Shown here piece after piece: positions 1-6,178 of a stretch of 14,082 nt of DNA; the first letter of the stretch is position 1, and each line of letters starts with the position of its first letter. A model generated the notes under the pieces. That model was not told the DNA's origin, made no database searches, and saw only the letters and a list, made by a program, of their open reading frames with translations. The DNA is from an uncultured Alphaproteobacteria bacterium (GTDB lineage: Bacteria > Pseudomonadota > Alphaproteobacteria > CAAHEQ01 > UBA3637), in the NCBI GenBank assembly GCA_934203105.1, contig CAKPYQ010000026.1, forward strand, positions 1 to 14,082. Reading direction: 5' to 3'. The translations under genes were made by a program, and so were the position numbers.

Positions 1-5
1 TTCAT
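1..5 (-). CDS. Start of a leftward gene cut by the window edge
   Basis: Only the ATG (complement of 3-5) and two further bases are visible, so the product is unknown. The start is credible because a strong Shine-Dalgarno sequence, AGGAG (complement of 12-16), sits 6 nt upstream, and a good promoter lies behind it at 26-54. The two AAACGATCGTTT palindromes at 112-123 and 219-230 lie upstream of this start. The gene may therefore be a TetR-family regulator or a target of one, such as an efflux pump. That guess is inference only. Confidence 0.55.
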
Positions 6-25
6 TTTTATCTCCTTTTTTATTA

Positions 26-54
26 AGTATAAACGGTTTTTAAACTCTTTACAA
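26..54 (-). promoter_or_regulatory. Sigma70-like promoter for the leftward gene
   Basis: On the minus strand a -35 box TTGTAA (complement of 49-54) and a -10 box TATACT (complement of 26-31) are separated by exactly 17 bases. They lie just upstream of the AGGAG ribosome binding site of the gene that starts at position 5. The boxes were recognised by eye and no transcript data are available. Confidence 0.45.
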
Positions 55-111
55 TGAACGCAAAATTCATGTTTTTTTGCCTCATTAAAACTCTTGTTTC
101 ATATATTACTT

Positions 112-130
112 AAACGATCGTTTGTGTTCA
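112..130. promoter_or_regulatory. Putative TetR-type operator, copy 1
   Basis: A perfect 12-bp palindrome, AAACGATCGTTT (112-123), is followed by GTGTTCA, making the 19-bp unit AAACGATCGTTTGTGTTCA. The unit recurs at 219-237 with a single mismatch. Palindromes of this AAACG-CGTTT kind are typical of operators bound by TetR-family dimers. The regulator itself is not in the window. Confidence 0.5.
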
Positions 131-210
131 TCACTTTTAAAGCAAAATGTAAAATTTGGCTTTTGTTTATTTTCAGTGTGTTATAGAGGGCCCCGTCGCA
201 AAAAAATCTA

Positions 211-243
211 TTGACTTTAAACGATCGTTTTTGTTCATATAGG
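211..243 (+). promoter_or_regulatory. Putative rightward promoter overlapping operator copy 2
   Basis: A strong -35 match, TTGACT (211-216), is followed directly by the palindrome AAACGATCGTTT (219-230), which occupies the spacer. The -10 is weak: candidates are TCATAT (235-240, spacer 18) and TATAGG (238-243, long spacer). An operator placed between -35 and -10 is classic repressor architecture. No convincing gene lies downstream on the plus strand, so the promoter could drive an untranslated RNA, or its gene may have been lost. Confidence 0.35.
219..237. promoter_or_regulatory. Putative TetR-type operator, copy 2
   Basis: The 19-bp unit AAACGATCGTTTTTGTTCA matches copy 1 at 18 of 19 positions and contains the same perfect 12-bp palindrome (219-230). 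The two palindromes are 107 bp centre to centre. This copy lies immediately after a TTGACT -35 box, so a bound repressor would be expected to block RNA polymerase there. Confidence 0.5.
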
Positions 244-312
244 AAAGAAGTTTTTTTGAATGAGTTGTGGAGGATTTTTTATTGAGTTAATGATGCGTCA
301 TCGAATATGGAG

Positions 313-356
313 AAATGTGCGGCGCGGGCGCGCGGGGATTTGCGCGCCGCACATTT
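313..356. repeat. GC-rich perfect inverted repeat (14-bp arms)
   Basis: The arms AAATGTGCGGCGCG (313-326) and CGCGCCGCACATTT (343-356) are perfectly complementary around a 16-nt loop. Inside lies a competing pairing, GGCGCGC (327-333) with GCGCGCC (342-348), so two mutually exclusive hairpins are possible. The GC-rich block contrasts sharply with the A/T-rich spacer around it and abuts a widespread repeat motif at 374-404. There is no T-run after it, so it does not look like an intrinsic terminator. A small dispersed repeat element is more likely. Confidence 0.6.
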
Positions 357-373
357 TAGGGTGCCACCGTTTT

Positions 374-405
374 AAGAGATTCTTCACTTCGTTCAGAATG
401 ACGGG
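374..405. repeat. Interspersed repeat of the 'VILNEVKNL / RFFTSFRMT' type
   Basis: The sequence from 374 to 405 translates as RFFTSFRMTG on the plus strand and PVILNEVKNLL on the minus strand. From memory, this motif occurs as non-coding interspersed repeats in many unrelated bacterial genomes and produces recurring spurious ORFs. It contains a small hairpin, ATTCT (379-383) with AGAAT (395-399). Together with the inverted repeat at 313-356 it probably forms one element of roughly 100 bp. Its copy number in this genome cannot be seen here. Confidence 0.5.
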
Positions 406-473
406 ATAAAGGGGCTGTTTCAAAATCACCCGACAGAAAAAACGAATCCAAAACGTCCTCGTTAAAAAAAACT

Positions 474-1442
474 TTACTCTGATTTTGGCAATAAAGATAA
501 TGCTTTCGTCGCAATATCTTCGGCCGCATTTAAACACCCGCCAAAAGCCGTTTGCCCGCTGCCCAATGCCGTTGCATAACCGGACGCATAAAGTTGCTGA
601 TGAAATAAAGCATGCTTTCTGCCCATCGTTTTGGGTGGCGCAAAAATGTAAACAGGGACCCCCGAAGCGCAACTTTCCGAACACATCGACATCGAATCTC
701 CGGTCACCACAATCCGGCTGGCCCAAGCCAACAAGCCAAAATACGGATTTTCACCCTTATCGCCGAATTGATAGAAATATGTCTTTTCCTTTGGAAAAAT
801 TTGCTTTAACGTCTCAACCACTTCGATTGGCGTCCGACGCGAAGTTGTCACCAACACCGATCCCGGATTTAACGCCAAAACATCAAAAGCCAACTGCTTT
901 GCCATTTGAACGGTAAAGGGGGCTTTTTTGGTTGCACCACCGACAATAACACTGATACGAGGCATCGCATATTTTTCAAAAACAGGACGCCATTTTTCCA
1001 ATTCTTGCGCTAATTTTTCCTTTGTCACACGATGAGGCGCTCCCAACGTTTGCATCACATTTTTCGCCTTGCCTTTATAACGGTCGTGGCGCGGCAAAGC
1101 AATTAAATCGGCTTGACGAAATCCCCAAAAACCGGGATTCATCATTTGCACTAACTTTGTACGAAAACCGGATTTTTTCTTTAAATAACGCATAACCGGA
1201 AACATTCGTCGACCCGCGCCGATAATCATATCCGGCAACTCGTCCGCCGGCAAATCAATATCTTTTACAACGTCTTTATCAACGCCCAACAAAGAAGCTC
1301 CGCGCAACGCATTTGGCAATTTAACCCATTTGTTATAAGCAATTTTTTTGACTTCAAAAGGCATATGCAAAGCCTCTGCAACACCCAAAATCTGATTATT
1401 ATTGCCCGTTCTGTCGTCCAACAAAGCCCATATTTTTGCCAT
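474..1442 (-). CDS. ELM1-like protein (mitochondrial fission ELM1 family, COG3660)
   Basis: This 322-residue protein resembles the ELM1/DUF1022 family, which is common in alphaproteobacteria and in plant mitochondria; plant ELM1 takes part in mitochondrial fission. The bacterial role is unsettled, and the fold is thought to resemble GT-B glycosyltransferases. Visible family features are the N-terminal DDRTGNNNQ (9-17), GAGRR (75-79), a Gly-rich strand VIVGGATKK (165-173), TTSRRTP (199-205), and the C-terminal VTGDSMSMCSE (246-256) followed by FHQQL (280-284). These segments resemble nucleotide-sugar binding loops. No signal peptide or membrane segment is seen. The ATG lies 2 nt after the stop of the upstream dCMP deaminase gene, with AAGGA (complement of 1452-1456) as ribosome binding site, so the two are probably co-transcribed. 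Family assignment is confident; function is not. Confidence 0.85.
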   Translation of the reverse strand: MAKIWALLDDRTGNNNQILGVAEALHMPFEVKKIAYNKWVKLPNALRGASLLGVDKDVVKDIDLPADELPDMIIGAGRRMFPVMRYLKKKSGFRTKLVQMMNPGFWGFRQADLIALPRHDRYKGKAKNVMQTLGAPHRVTKEKLAQELEKWRPVFEKYAMPRISVIVGGATKKAPFTVQMAKQLAFDVLALNPGSVLVTTSRRTPIEVVETLKQIFPKEKTYFYQFGDKGENPYFGLLAWASRIVVTGDSMSMCSESCASGVPVYIFAPPKTMGRKHALFHQQLYASGYATALGSGQTAFGGCLNAAEDIATKALSLLPKSE

Positions 1443-1444
1443 TT

Positions 1445-1936
1445 TTATTTATCCTTTTTTTCATAACCGACAGTTTCATCGTGAATATATTTGATTTCTA
1501 TGCCGACTTTGCGCATCATTTCTTCGCCCTCCCCGCCCGTTTGATAGCGGTATTCGGCAACAACGCGCTTGATCCCGCACGCAATCAGCAACATAGCGCA
1601 AGTCCGGCACGGTGCCATTTTACAGTAAACGGTTGCACCATCTATTGAAATACCACGTTTAGCCGCTTGACATATCGCGTTTTGTTCGGCGTGTATCGTG
1701 CGCATACAATGACTGGTCACAGTTCCGTCTTCGTGCGTAACGGACTTCATCAAATGCCCGACTTCGTCGCAATGCGGCAATCCCGGAGGAGAACCAACGT
1801 ATCCCGAACATAAAATTTGGTTATCCTTCACAATAACGCACGCCGTACGGCCTCGATCACAAGTTGCGCGTTTAGCCAACGCATGCATCACTTCCAAAAA
1901 ATAATCGTCCCAACTGGGTCTGATATAATCGCTCAT
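1445..1936 (-). CDS. dCMP deaminase (ComEB-type, zinc-dependent)
   Basis: This 163-residue cytosolic enzyme of the cytidine/deoxycytidylate deaminase superfamily converts dCMP to dUMP and so supplies the substrate of thymidylate synthase. The catalytic zinc motif is complete: HAE at 82-84 (His ligand, Glu proton shuttle) and PCRTC at 109-113 (Cys110 and Cys113 ligands). An extra HCDEVGH segment (55-61) and Cys26 resemble the second, structural metal site of dCMP deaminases. The length is normal for the family. The ATG (complement of 1934-1936) has GGGAG (complement of 1944-1948) 7 nt upstream. It is the first gene of a two-gene leftward unit with the ELM1-like gene. ComEB-like and dCMP deaminase annotations describe the same family; other deaminase substrates cannot be excluded from motifs alone. 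Confidence 0.9.
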   Translation of the reverse strand: MSDYIRPSWDDYFLEVMHALAKRATCDRGRTACVIVKDNQILCSGYVGSPPGLPHCDEVGHLMKSVTHEDGTVTSHCMRTIHAEQNAICQAAKRGISIDGATVYCKMAPCRTCAMLLIACGIKRVVAEYRYQTGGEGEEMMRKVGIEIKYIHDETVGYEKKDK

Positions 1937-1969
1937 TTTATTTCTCCCGTGTTATTAACGCTGTTCATC

Positions 1970-1975
1970 AGTATA
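1970..1975 (-). promoter_or_regulatory. Candidate -10 box for the dCMP deaminase unit
   Basis: TATACT on the minus strand (complement of 1970-1975) lies about 34 nt before the dCMP deaminase start and matches the -10 consensus at 5 of 6 positions. I see no good -35 at the expected spacing, so this is a weak call. Confidence 0.3.
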
Positions 1976-2009
1976 AATCGAAAATTCAAAAAAAAGAAAT
2001 ATTTTTTTA

Positions 2010-2037
2010 ATGACAAACGCAAAAAAATGCATAAAAT
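2010..2037 (+). promoter_or_regulatory. Candidate promoter for the small secreted protein gene
   Basis: ATGACA (2010-2015, 5 of 6 to the -35 consensus) and TAAAAT (2032-2037, 5 of 6 to the -10 consensus) are separated by 16 bases. Transcription from here would begin only a few bases before the AAGGAG ribosome binding site at 2045-2050 and give a very short leader. The surroundings are A-rich, so chance matches are possible. Confidence 0.35.
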
Positions 2038-2056
2038 AATAACAAAGGAGTTTAAA

Positions 2057-2395
2057 ATGAAATTATTTTTGTTCGTATTGATTGTTTTTTTAAATATAGC
2101 ACCGCTTGCGGCGCAAGAAGTTTACAGCGCAAATGAAAACGATACAGCAACACCGGCACAAGAAAAAATGTTTTCCGACGAGCTGGTTTCAGAATTATTG
2201 ACGGCACAACGCAAACGCTATACCGACAAAGATATGCAAACATTAAAATTACGGCAATCTGAATTGGAAAAGACTTTGCGTCGGCGTTCGTCTTTACCGT
2301 CCGAAACGCGCCAAAGGTTGGAATTGGAATGGTATGTTATTTTAGAGGCTATCAATCAAAAACAAGCCGAACAATTCCAAAGCCATTCTTTTTAA
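2057..2395 (+). CDS. Small secreted, helical protein of unknown function
   Basis: I do not recognise a family for this 112-residue product. The N-terminus is a clear Sec signal peptide: MK, a hydrophobic stretch from about residue 3 to 18, then PLAAQE with likely cleavage around residues 19-20. The mature part is hydrophilic and rich in Gln, Glu, Arg and Lys. Residues 37-108 look almost wholly helical, with a possible coiled coil around 60-80, and there is no cysteine. It is therefore probably periplasmic. The start at 2057 is chosen because AAGGAG (2045-2050) lies 6 nt upstream and the signal peptide begins there; in-frame extensions upstream run through the A-rich promoter spacer. It is convergent with the lipoprotein hydrolase gene, with only 6 nt between their stops. 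Confidence 0.75.
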   Translation: MKLFLFVLIVFLNIAPLAAQEVYSANENDTATPAQEKMFSDELVSELLTAQRKRYTDKDMQTLKLRQSELEKTLRRRSSLPSETRQRLELEWYVILEAINQKQAEQFQSHSF

Positions 2396-2401
2396 CCCAC
2401 G

Positions 2402-3157
2402 TTAACGCACGCGCCAAATATCGCCATAGATTTTTTCAAACCCTTTGCCGTGTTTAGCGCCGCTCACAACAACGACATTCGGATTGTCGGCGCCCAAAAT
2501 ATCAAATGTCAATTCGGGCGGAACAGTTTTATCCTTTGCCCCGACATAGTGAGTTTGAGGGATTCCCTTTAACGTCGCCACATTTAAATTAACCGATTGA
2601 TCCAACGGTTCGTCTTTGTGGTAAGCCGTCCATTTGTCTTTGTCCAAAACACCGGCAATTGTGATCAGCTTTTTGACCTGATCCGGGTGACGCGCAGCAA
2701 TTTGAGAGGCAATCATTCCCCCGCCCGAATAACCGATTAAAATCACCTGATCCGCACGCGATTTTTTCATCATCGCGCCGACAGATGCTTCCATAGAATC
2801 CAAAATCGCCGGACTGAAACGCCCGCTTGTCCAATCTTTTTGCGAACAATTTTGTCCCATTAAATATTGACACGGGCGCGCCATATAAACAACGTTCGGT
2901 GAAGTATCATCAACCGCTAACTTGCGCAAAAATAGTCCTTCCGGAGTCGGATCGTCCGTCGGACGCCCTTTGCGATCAAAAGCATGTCCGTCACCTTCAA
3001 TATAAACTTTTAAAGGTTGGCCGGCTTTGGTAATTTTATACCAAGATGCCACCGTATAATCTCCCGATGAAATCGGCTGAAAACGCAGGTCTTTTAACGG
3101 ATTTTCCGTCGCACAGCCCACAACAAAAAACATCAGCAAAAATAATAACTTTTTCAT
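2402..3157 (-). CDS. Lipoprotein alpha/beta hydrolase (predicted serine esterase/lipase-like)
   Basis: This 251-residue protein has a lipoprotein signal: a short charged start, a hydrophobic run, then the lipobox VVGC with the lipidated Cys at 15. It is predicted to be membrane-anchored on the periplasmic side. The alpha/beta hydrolase core shows the nucleophile elbow GYSGG (142-146, Ser144), a likely acid at Asp209 in GAKDKTVP, and a likely base at His236 in GAKHGKG, in the expected order and spacing. YIEGDGHAF (52-60) probably provides the oxyanion-hole region. The substrate is unknown; an esterase or lipase-like activity is inferred. Its ATG overlaps the TGA of the upstream gene as ATGA, so the two are probably translationally coupled. 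Confidence 0.8.
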   Translation of the reverse strand: MKKLLFLLMFFVVGCATENPLKDLRFQPISSGDYTVASWYKITKAGQPLKVYIEGDGHAFDRKGRPTDDPTPEGLFLRKLAVDDTSPNVVYMARPCQYLMGQNCSQKDWTSGRFSPAILDSMEASVGAMMKKSRADQVILIGYSGGGMIASQIAARHPDQVKKLITIAGVLDKDKWTAYHKDEPLDQSVNLNVATLKGIPQTHYVGAKDKTVPPELTFDILGADNPNVVVVSGAKHGKGFEKIYGDIWRVR

Positions 3158-3651
3158 TGAATAATAACCTCTCCGTTTTCATCAACTTCGTATGTCCGGC
3201 AATTCGGGTCATCAGTCGATGAACATTCTTCATAACTTGTGCTTTCGCGTTTAAAATCCCGAACGGCTTGCGACATCGTCTGAGTTTGGAATGTTGCATT
3301 ATTGCTTGGTTGATCAATCTGTTCCAATGTTTGAGCGTCAAATGTAGACTTTGGCAAGCCGTAATCTTTTTGTACAGCCCTTAACTGCCGCGTTCTGTGT
3401 GCCGGCTTTGTTTGGGGAGCGTTTGGCTTTTTTTGTTCACCCTCTATAATACTTGCGGCCGGATTTTGCGCCGGTTGTGTTTGTGAAGCGGGCTTATTTT
3501 CAACCACTTGATCCACCGGCACAAAGTTTCCATCAGCGTCCTGTACCTTTTCAATTATCTGATTTTCATCAAACGAAGAAGGCAATAAAAACGATTGCGC
3601 CCATGCGCCAAAGGGCAAAAACAAACACATCAAACAAAGAATCTTTTTCAT
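3154..3651 (-). CDS. Secreted low-complexity protein of unknown function
   Basis: I recognise no family for this 165-residue product. It begins with a Sec signal peptide, with likely cleavage after AWA (residue 18). The mature chain is hydrophilic and rich in Gln, Pro, Asn and Lys from about 45 to 95, so it is probably disordered there. Near the end, Cys143 and Cys151 bracket SSTDDPN and could form an eight-residue disulfide loop, followed by an acidic tail. The start at 3651 is preferred over a 60-codon in-frame extension: the signal peptide begins here, AAGGAG (complement of 3662-3667) lies 10 nt upstream, and the extension would run through the promoter and into lepA. It is coupled by a 4-nt overlap to the lipoprotein hydrolase and may be its partner. 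Confidence 0.75.
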   Translation of the reverse strand: MKKILCLMCLFLPFGAWAQSFLLPSSFDENQIIEKVQDADGNFVPVDQVVENKPASQTQPAQNPAASIIEGEQKKPNAPQTKPAHRTRQLRAVQKDYGLPKSTFDAQTLEQIDQPSNNATFQTQTMSQAVRDFKRESTSYEECSSTDDPNCRTYEVDENGEVIIQ

Positions 3652-3675
3652 TTTATTCAGTCTCCTTTTTTCCTT

Positions 3676-3704
3676 ATTATAAAGGATTGCTTTTAAAAAC
3701 ACAA
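3676..3704 (-). promoter_or_regulatory. Promoter for the secreted protein/lipoprotein hydrolase pair
   Basis: A perfect -10 box TATAAT (complement of 3676-3681) lies 17 bases after a -35-like TTGTGT (complement of 3699-3704). Transcription should start close to the AAGGAG ribosome binding site at 3662-3667, giving a short leader of roughly 18 nt. Confidence 0.5.
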
Positions 3705-3723
3705 ATACAAAAAACAAAAGCGC

Positions 3724-3751
3724 TTGCTTTTTTTGTTTTTTTTGGTATGAT
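3724..3751 (+). promoter_or_regulatory. Candidate promoter for lepA
   Basis: TTGCTT (3724-3729) and TATGAT (3746-3751, 5 of 6 to the -10 consensus) are 16 bases apart, within the 133-bp spacer shared with the divergent secreted-protein gene. The lepA ribosome binding site AAAGGA follows at 3768-3773. Confidence 0.45.
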
Positions 3752-3784
3752 ACAGAAAAAAAAGAATAAAGGATAAATAAACTT

Positions 3785-5590
3785 ATGCACGATATTACCA
3801 AAATCAGAAATTTTTCCATTATTGCACACATTGATCACGGCAAATCAACACTGGCCGATCGATTGATCGAATATTGCGGTTTGGTATCAAAGCGCGAAAT
3901 GAAAGAGCAAATCTTGGACAATATGGATATCGAACGCGAACGCGGGATTACGATCAAATCCCAAACTGTGCGCTTGACGTATCAAGCAAAAGACGGCAAC
4001 ACTTACCATTTAAACTTAATCGACACGCCGGGACACGTGGATTTCGGCTATGAAGTCAGCCGATCCTTGGCCTCTTGCGAAGGGGCTTTATTGGTCGTTG
4101 ATGCGACGCAAGGTGTGGAAGCTCAAACATTGGCAAACGTTTACAAAGCATTAGATGTGGACAATGAAATCGTCCCTGTTTTAAACAAAATTGATTTGCC
4201 CTCTGCGGAACCCGAAAAAGTCAAGCAACAAATTGAAGACGTGATCGGCATTGACGCCAGCGATGCTATTTTAATTTCGGCCAAAACCGGATTGGGAACG
4301 CAAGATGTATTGGAAGCCGTTGTCAACCGAATGCCCGCGCCGACGGGCGATGAAAAAGCGCCTTTAAAAGCTTTGCTGGTTGACAGTTGGTATGACCCCT
4401 ATTTAGGCATTGTCATTTTAGTTCGCGTCAAAGACGGCATTTTGAAAAAAGGTATGCAAATCCAAATGATGGGAACGGGCGCCGTCCACACGGTCGACAG
4501 AGTGGGCGTTTTCGAACCGAAAATGAAAGACCTTGACGCACTGCGCACCGGCGAAATCGGCTTTATCACGGGCAGCATTAAAACAATCGGCGAAACACAC
4601 GTCGGCGATACAATCACATCAGCAAAAGAACCGACAAAAGAGCCTCTGAAAGGCTTTAAGCCCTCTGTGCCGGTTGTATTTTGTTCGTTTTTTCCGCTGG
4701 ACAGTTCGGATTATGAAAACTTGCGCGATTCTTTGGGCAAATTGCAATTAAATGATGCCAGCTTTCAATTCACACCGGAAAAGTCTATGGCTTTGGGGCA
4801 AGGCTTTCGTTGCGGCTTTTTGGGACTGCTGCATATGGAAATCATTGAAGAACGCTTGGATCGAGAATTCAATTTGGATTTAATCACAACGGCCCCCAGC
4901 GTTGTTTATAAAATTCACCAAACAAACGGAGAAACTTTTAATTTACACAATCCCGCCGATATGCCGGACACAACGTTAATTCAATCGATTGAAGAGCCAT
5001 GGGTACAGGCAACCATTATGACGCCGGACGAATACTTGGGTGCGATTTTAACATTGTGTTCAGAAAGACGCGGCGTTCAAAAGAACTTAACTTACGTCGG
5101 CAATCGCGCAATGGCGGTTTACGAAATCCCGTTAAACGAAATCGTTTTTGATTTTTACGATCGCTTAAAGTCTATTTCCAGCGGGTATGCCAGCTTTGAT
5201 TACGAATTGATCGGCTATCAACCCAGCGACTTGGTCAAAGTTTCGATTTTGGTCAATGCAGAACCCGTTGACGCGTTGTCATTCCTTGTTCACCGCAGCC
5301 AAGCTGAACGACGCGGTCGACAAATTTGTGAAAGATTAAAAGAGTTAATTCCGCGCCATCAATTCAAGATTCCCATTCAAGCGGCGATCGGTGGCAAGAT
5401 TATTGCGCGTGAAGATATTTCGGCTTATCGCAAAGACGTGACGGCCAAATGCTATGGCGGCGACATCACGCGTAAACGCAAATTGTTGGATAAACAAAAA
5501 GAAGGTAAAAAACGTATGCGTCAATTTGGTAAAGTTGAAATACCGCAATCCGCATTTATTGAAGCGTTGCGTATCGGCGACGATAAATAA
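3785..5590 (+). CDS. lepA: Elongation factor 4 (LepA), ribosomal back-translocase GTPase
   Basis: This 601-residue translational GTPase has the family's normal length. LepA binds the ribosome and is reported to reverse translocation or help remodel stalled or assembling ribosomes. All G motifs are intact: G1 AHIDHGKST (14-22), the RERGITI switch (51-57), G3 DTPGH (80-84), G4 NKID (134-137) and G5 SAKTG (165-169). The EF-G-like domains follow, with the LepA-specific GFRCGFLGLLHMEI segment in the middle and the LepA C-terminal domain ending in the Lys/Arg-rich GGDITRKRKLLDKQKEGKKRM. The ATG is preceded by AAAGGA at 11 nt spacing. The gene stands alone, divergent from the secreted-protein unit and convergent with suf, and is followed by a hairpin terminator. 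Nothing looks broken. Confidence 0.98.
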   Translation: MHDITKIRNFSIIAHIDHGKSTLADRLIEYCGLVSKREMKEQILDNMDIERERGITIKSQTVRLTYQAKDGNTYHLNLIDTPGHVDFGYEVSRSLASCEGALLVVDATQGVEAQTLANVYKALDVDNEIVPVLNKIDLPSAEPEKVKQQIEDVIGIDASDAILISAKTGLGTQDVLEAVVNRMPAPTGDEKAPLKALLVDSWYDPYLGIVILVRVKDGILKKGMQIQMMGTGAVHTVDRVGVFEPKMKDLDALRTGEIGFITGSIKTIGETHVGDTITSAKEPTKEPLKGFKPSVPVVFCSFFPLDSSDYENLRDSLGKLQLNDASFQFTPEKSMALGQGFRCGFLGLLHMEIIEERLDREFNLDLITTAPSVVYKIHQTNGETFNLHNPADMPDTTLIQSIEEPWVQATIMTPDEYLGAILTLCSERRGVQKNLTYVGNRAMAVYEIPLNEIVFDFYDRLKSISSGYASFDYELIGYQPSDLVKVSILVNAEPVDALSFLVHRSQAERRGRQICERLKELIPRHQFKIPIQAAIGGKIIAREDISAYRKDVTAKCYGGDITRKRKLLDKQKEGKKRMRQFGKVEIPQSAFIEALRIGDDK

Positions 5591-5604
5591 CCCGCTGTTT
5601 CAAG

Positions 5605-5640
5605 CAAAAAGGGGCGTTTCCAAAAGAACGCCCCAAGTTT
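5605..5640. terminator. Bidirectional intrinsic terminator between lepA and the SUF operon
   Basis: GGGGCGTT (5611-5618) pairs perfectly with AACGCCCC (5627-5634) around an 8-nt loop. For the leftward SUF transcript the hairpin is followed by TTTTTG (complement of 5605-5610). For the rightward lepA transcript the tail is AAGTTTTATTT, a weaker T-run. The position between two convergent stops supports a shared terminator. Confidence 0.8.
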
Positions 5641-5671
5641 TATTTCACCCGTTTTTATTTAATCGGATTTT

Positions 5672-6178
5672 TTATTCGGCCGGTAAAGGCGCCTCAATCC
5701 CAAGCGCCATTTTTAAATCATCGTCCAACATATCCAAAGTCCAAGGCGGATCCCATACCAAAGTCACGTCCACAATTCCTACGCCTTCAACTTTCGAAAC
5801 GGCAGCAGCAACCATAGACGGCATTTCACCCGCGATCGGACACATCGGGGACGTCAACGTCATTTCAATTGTCACATCGCCTTTTGGGGATATATCAATT
5901 TTGTAAATCAAGCCCAAAGAATAAACATCTAACATCAGCTCCGGATCTTGCACGGTTTTTAACGCCTCGATCACCATACTTTCGGTCGCAATCGGCAGGC
6001 CGGCCGGCAACGGTTCACCTAAACGAGCGTGAAAGGTAGCGGGATTTAACGGCTCTGCTTGTTCTGCCTGACCTGCCTGTTCTGTATTTTCAATTTCTGT
6101 ATCTGGTGTTTTTCCTTGCGCCAATGCGCTTTCATCACCCAAATCAGTCGGCAAATCTTTGTTTTCAATGTCTGTCAT
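5672..6178 (-). CDS. sufT: SufT-like MIP18/DUF59 Fe-S maturation protein
   Basis: This 168-residue protein has a MIP18-family (DUF59) domain at about residues 66-150, the type found at the end of many SUF operons (SufT), where it helps deliver or mature Fe-S clusters. Family motifs are VQDPEL (76-81), DVYSLGLIY (84-92), LTSPMCP (108-114, with the conserved Cys113) and VWDPPWT (141-147). The first 60 or so residues form an acidic, Glu/Gln/Ala-rich low-complexity extension (for example AGQAEQAEPLN) not needed for the domain and probably disordered. Its ATG abuts the sufS stop (TAAATG), and GGGGAG (complement of 6189-6194) in the end of sufS serves as ribosome binding site. It is the last gene before the terminator. 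Assignment to the family is firm; the precise role is inferred from its place in the operon. Confidence 0.9.
   Translation of the reverse strand: MTDIENKDLPTDLGDESALAQGKTPDTEIENTEQAGQAEQAEPLNPATFHARLGEPLPAGLPIATESMVIEALKTVQDPELMLDVYSLGLIYKIDISPKGDVTIEMTLTSPMCPIAGEMPSMVAAAVSKVEGVGIVDVTLVWDPPWTLDMLDDDLKMALGIEAPLPAE

Noticed and set aside
313..356. The GC-rich hairpin as an intrinsic terminator for the ELM1-like gene
   Set aside because: It lies over 100 bases past the stop and has no T-run on either strand beyond TTT, so a repeat element fits better.
260..409. A 49-codon plus-strand ORF downstream of the TTGACT promoter
   Set aside because: Most of it runs through the inverted repeat and the RFFTSFRMT repeat, its ribosome binding site is poor, and it looks like a translated repeat rather than a gene.
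298..726. A 142-codon minus-strand ORF and overlapping plus-strand ORFs (485-916, 612-809)
   Set aside because: They are in other frames of the well-supported ELM1-like gene and the repeat element, and their compositions are not protein-like.
3718..3725. Palindrome AAGCGCTT in the lepA upstream spacer as an operator
   Set aside because: It is only 8 bp, occurs once, and lies in A/T-rich flanks; this is not enough to claim a regulatory site.
3652..3831. A 60-residue N-terminal extension of the secreted protein gene
   Set aside because: It would cover the TATAAT promoter, run into lepA, and place a signal peptide inside the chain. The start at 3651 has a ribosome binding site and begins the signal peptide.
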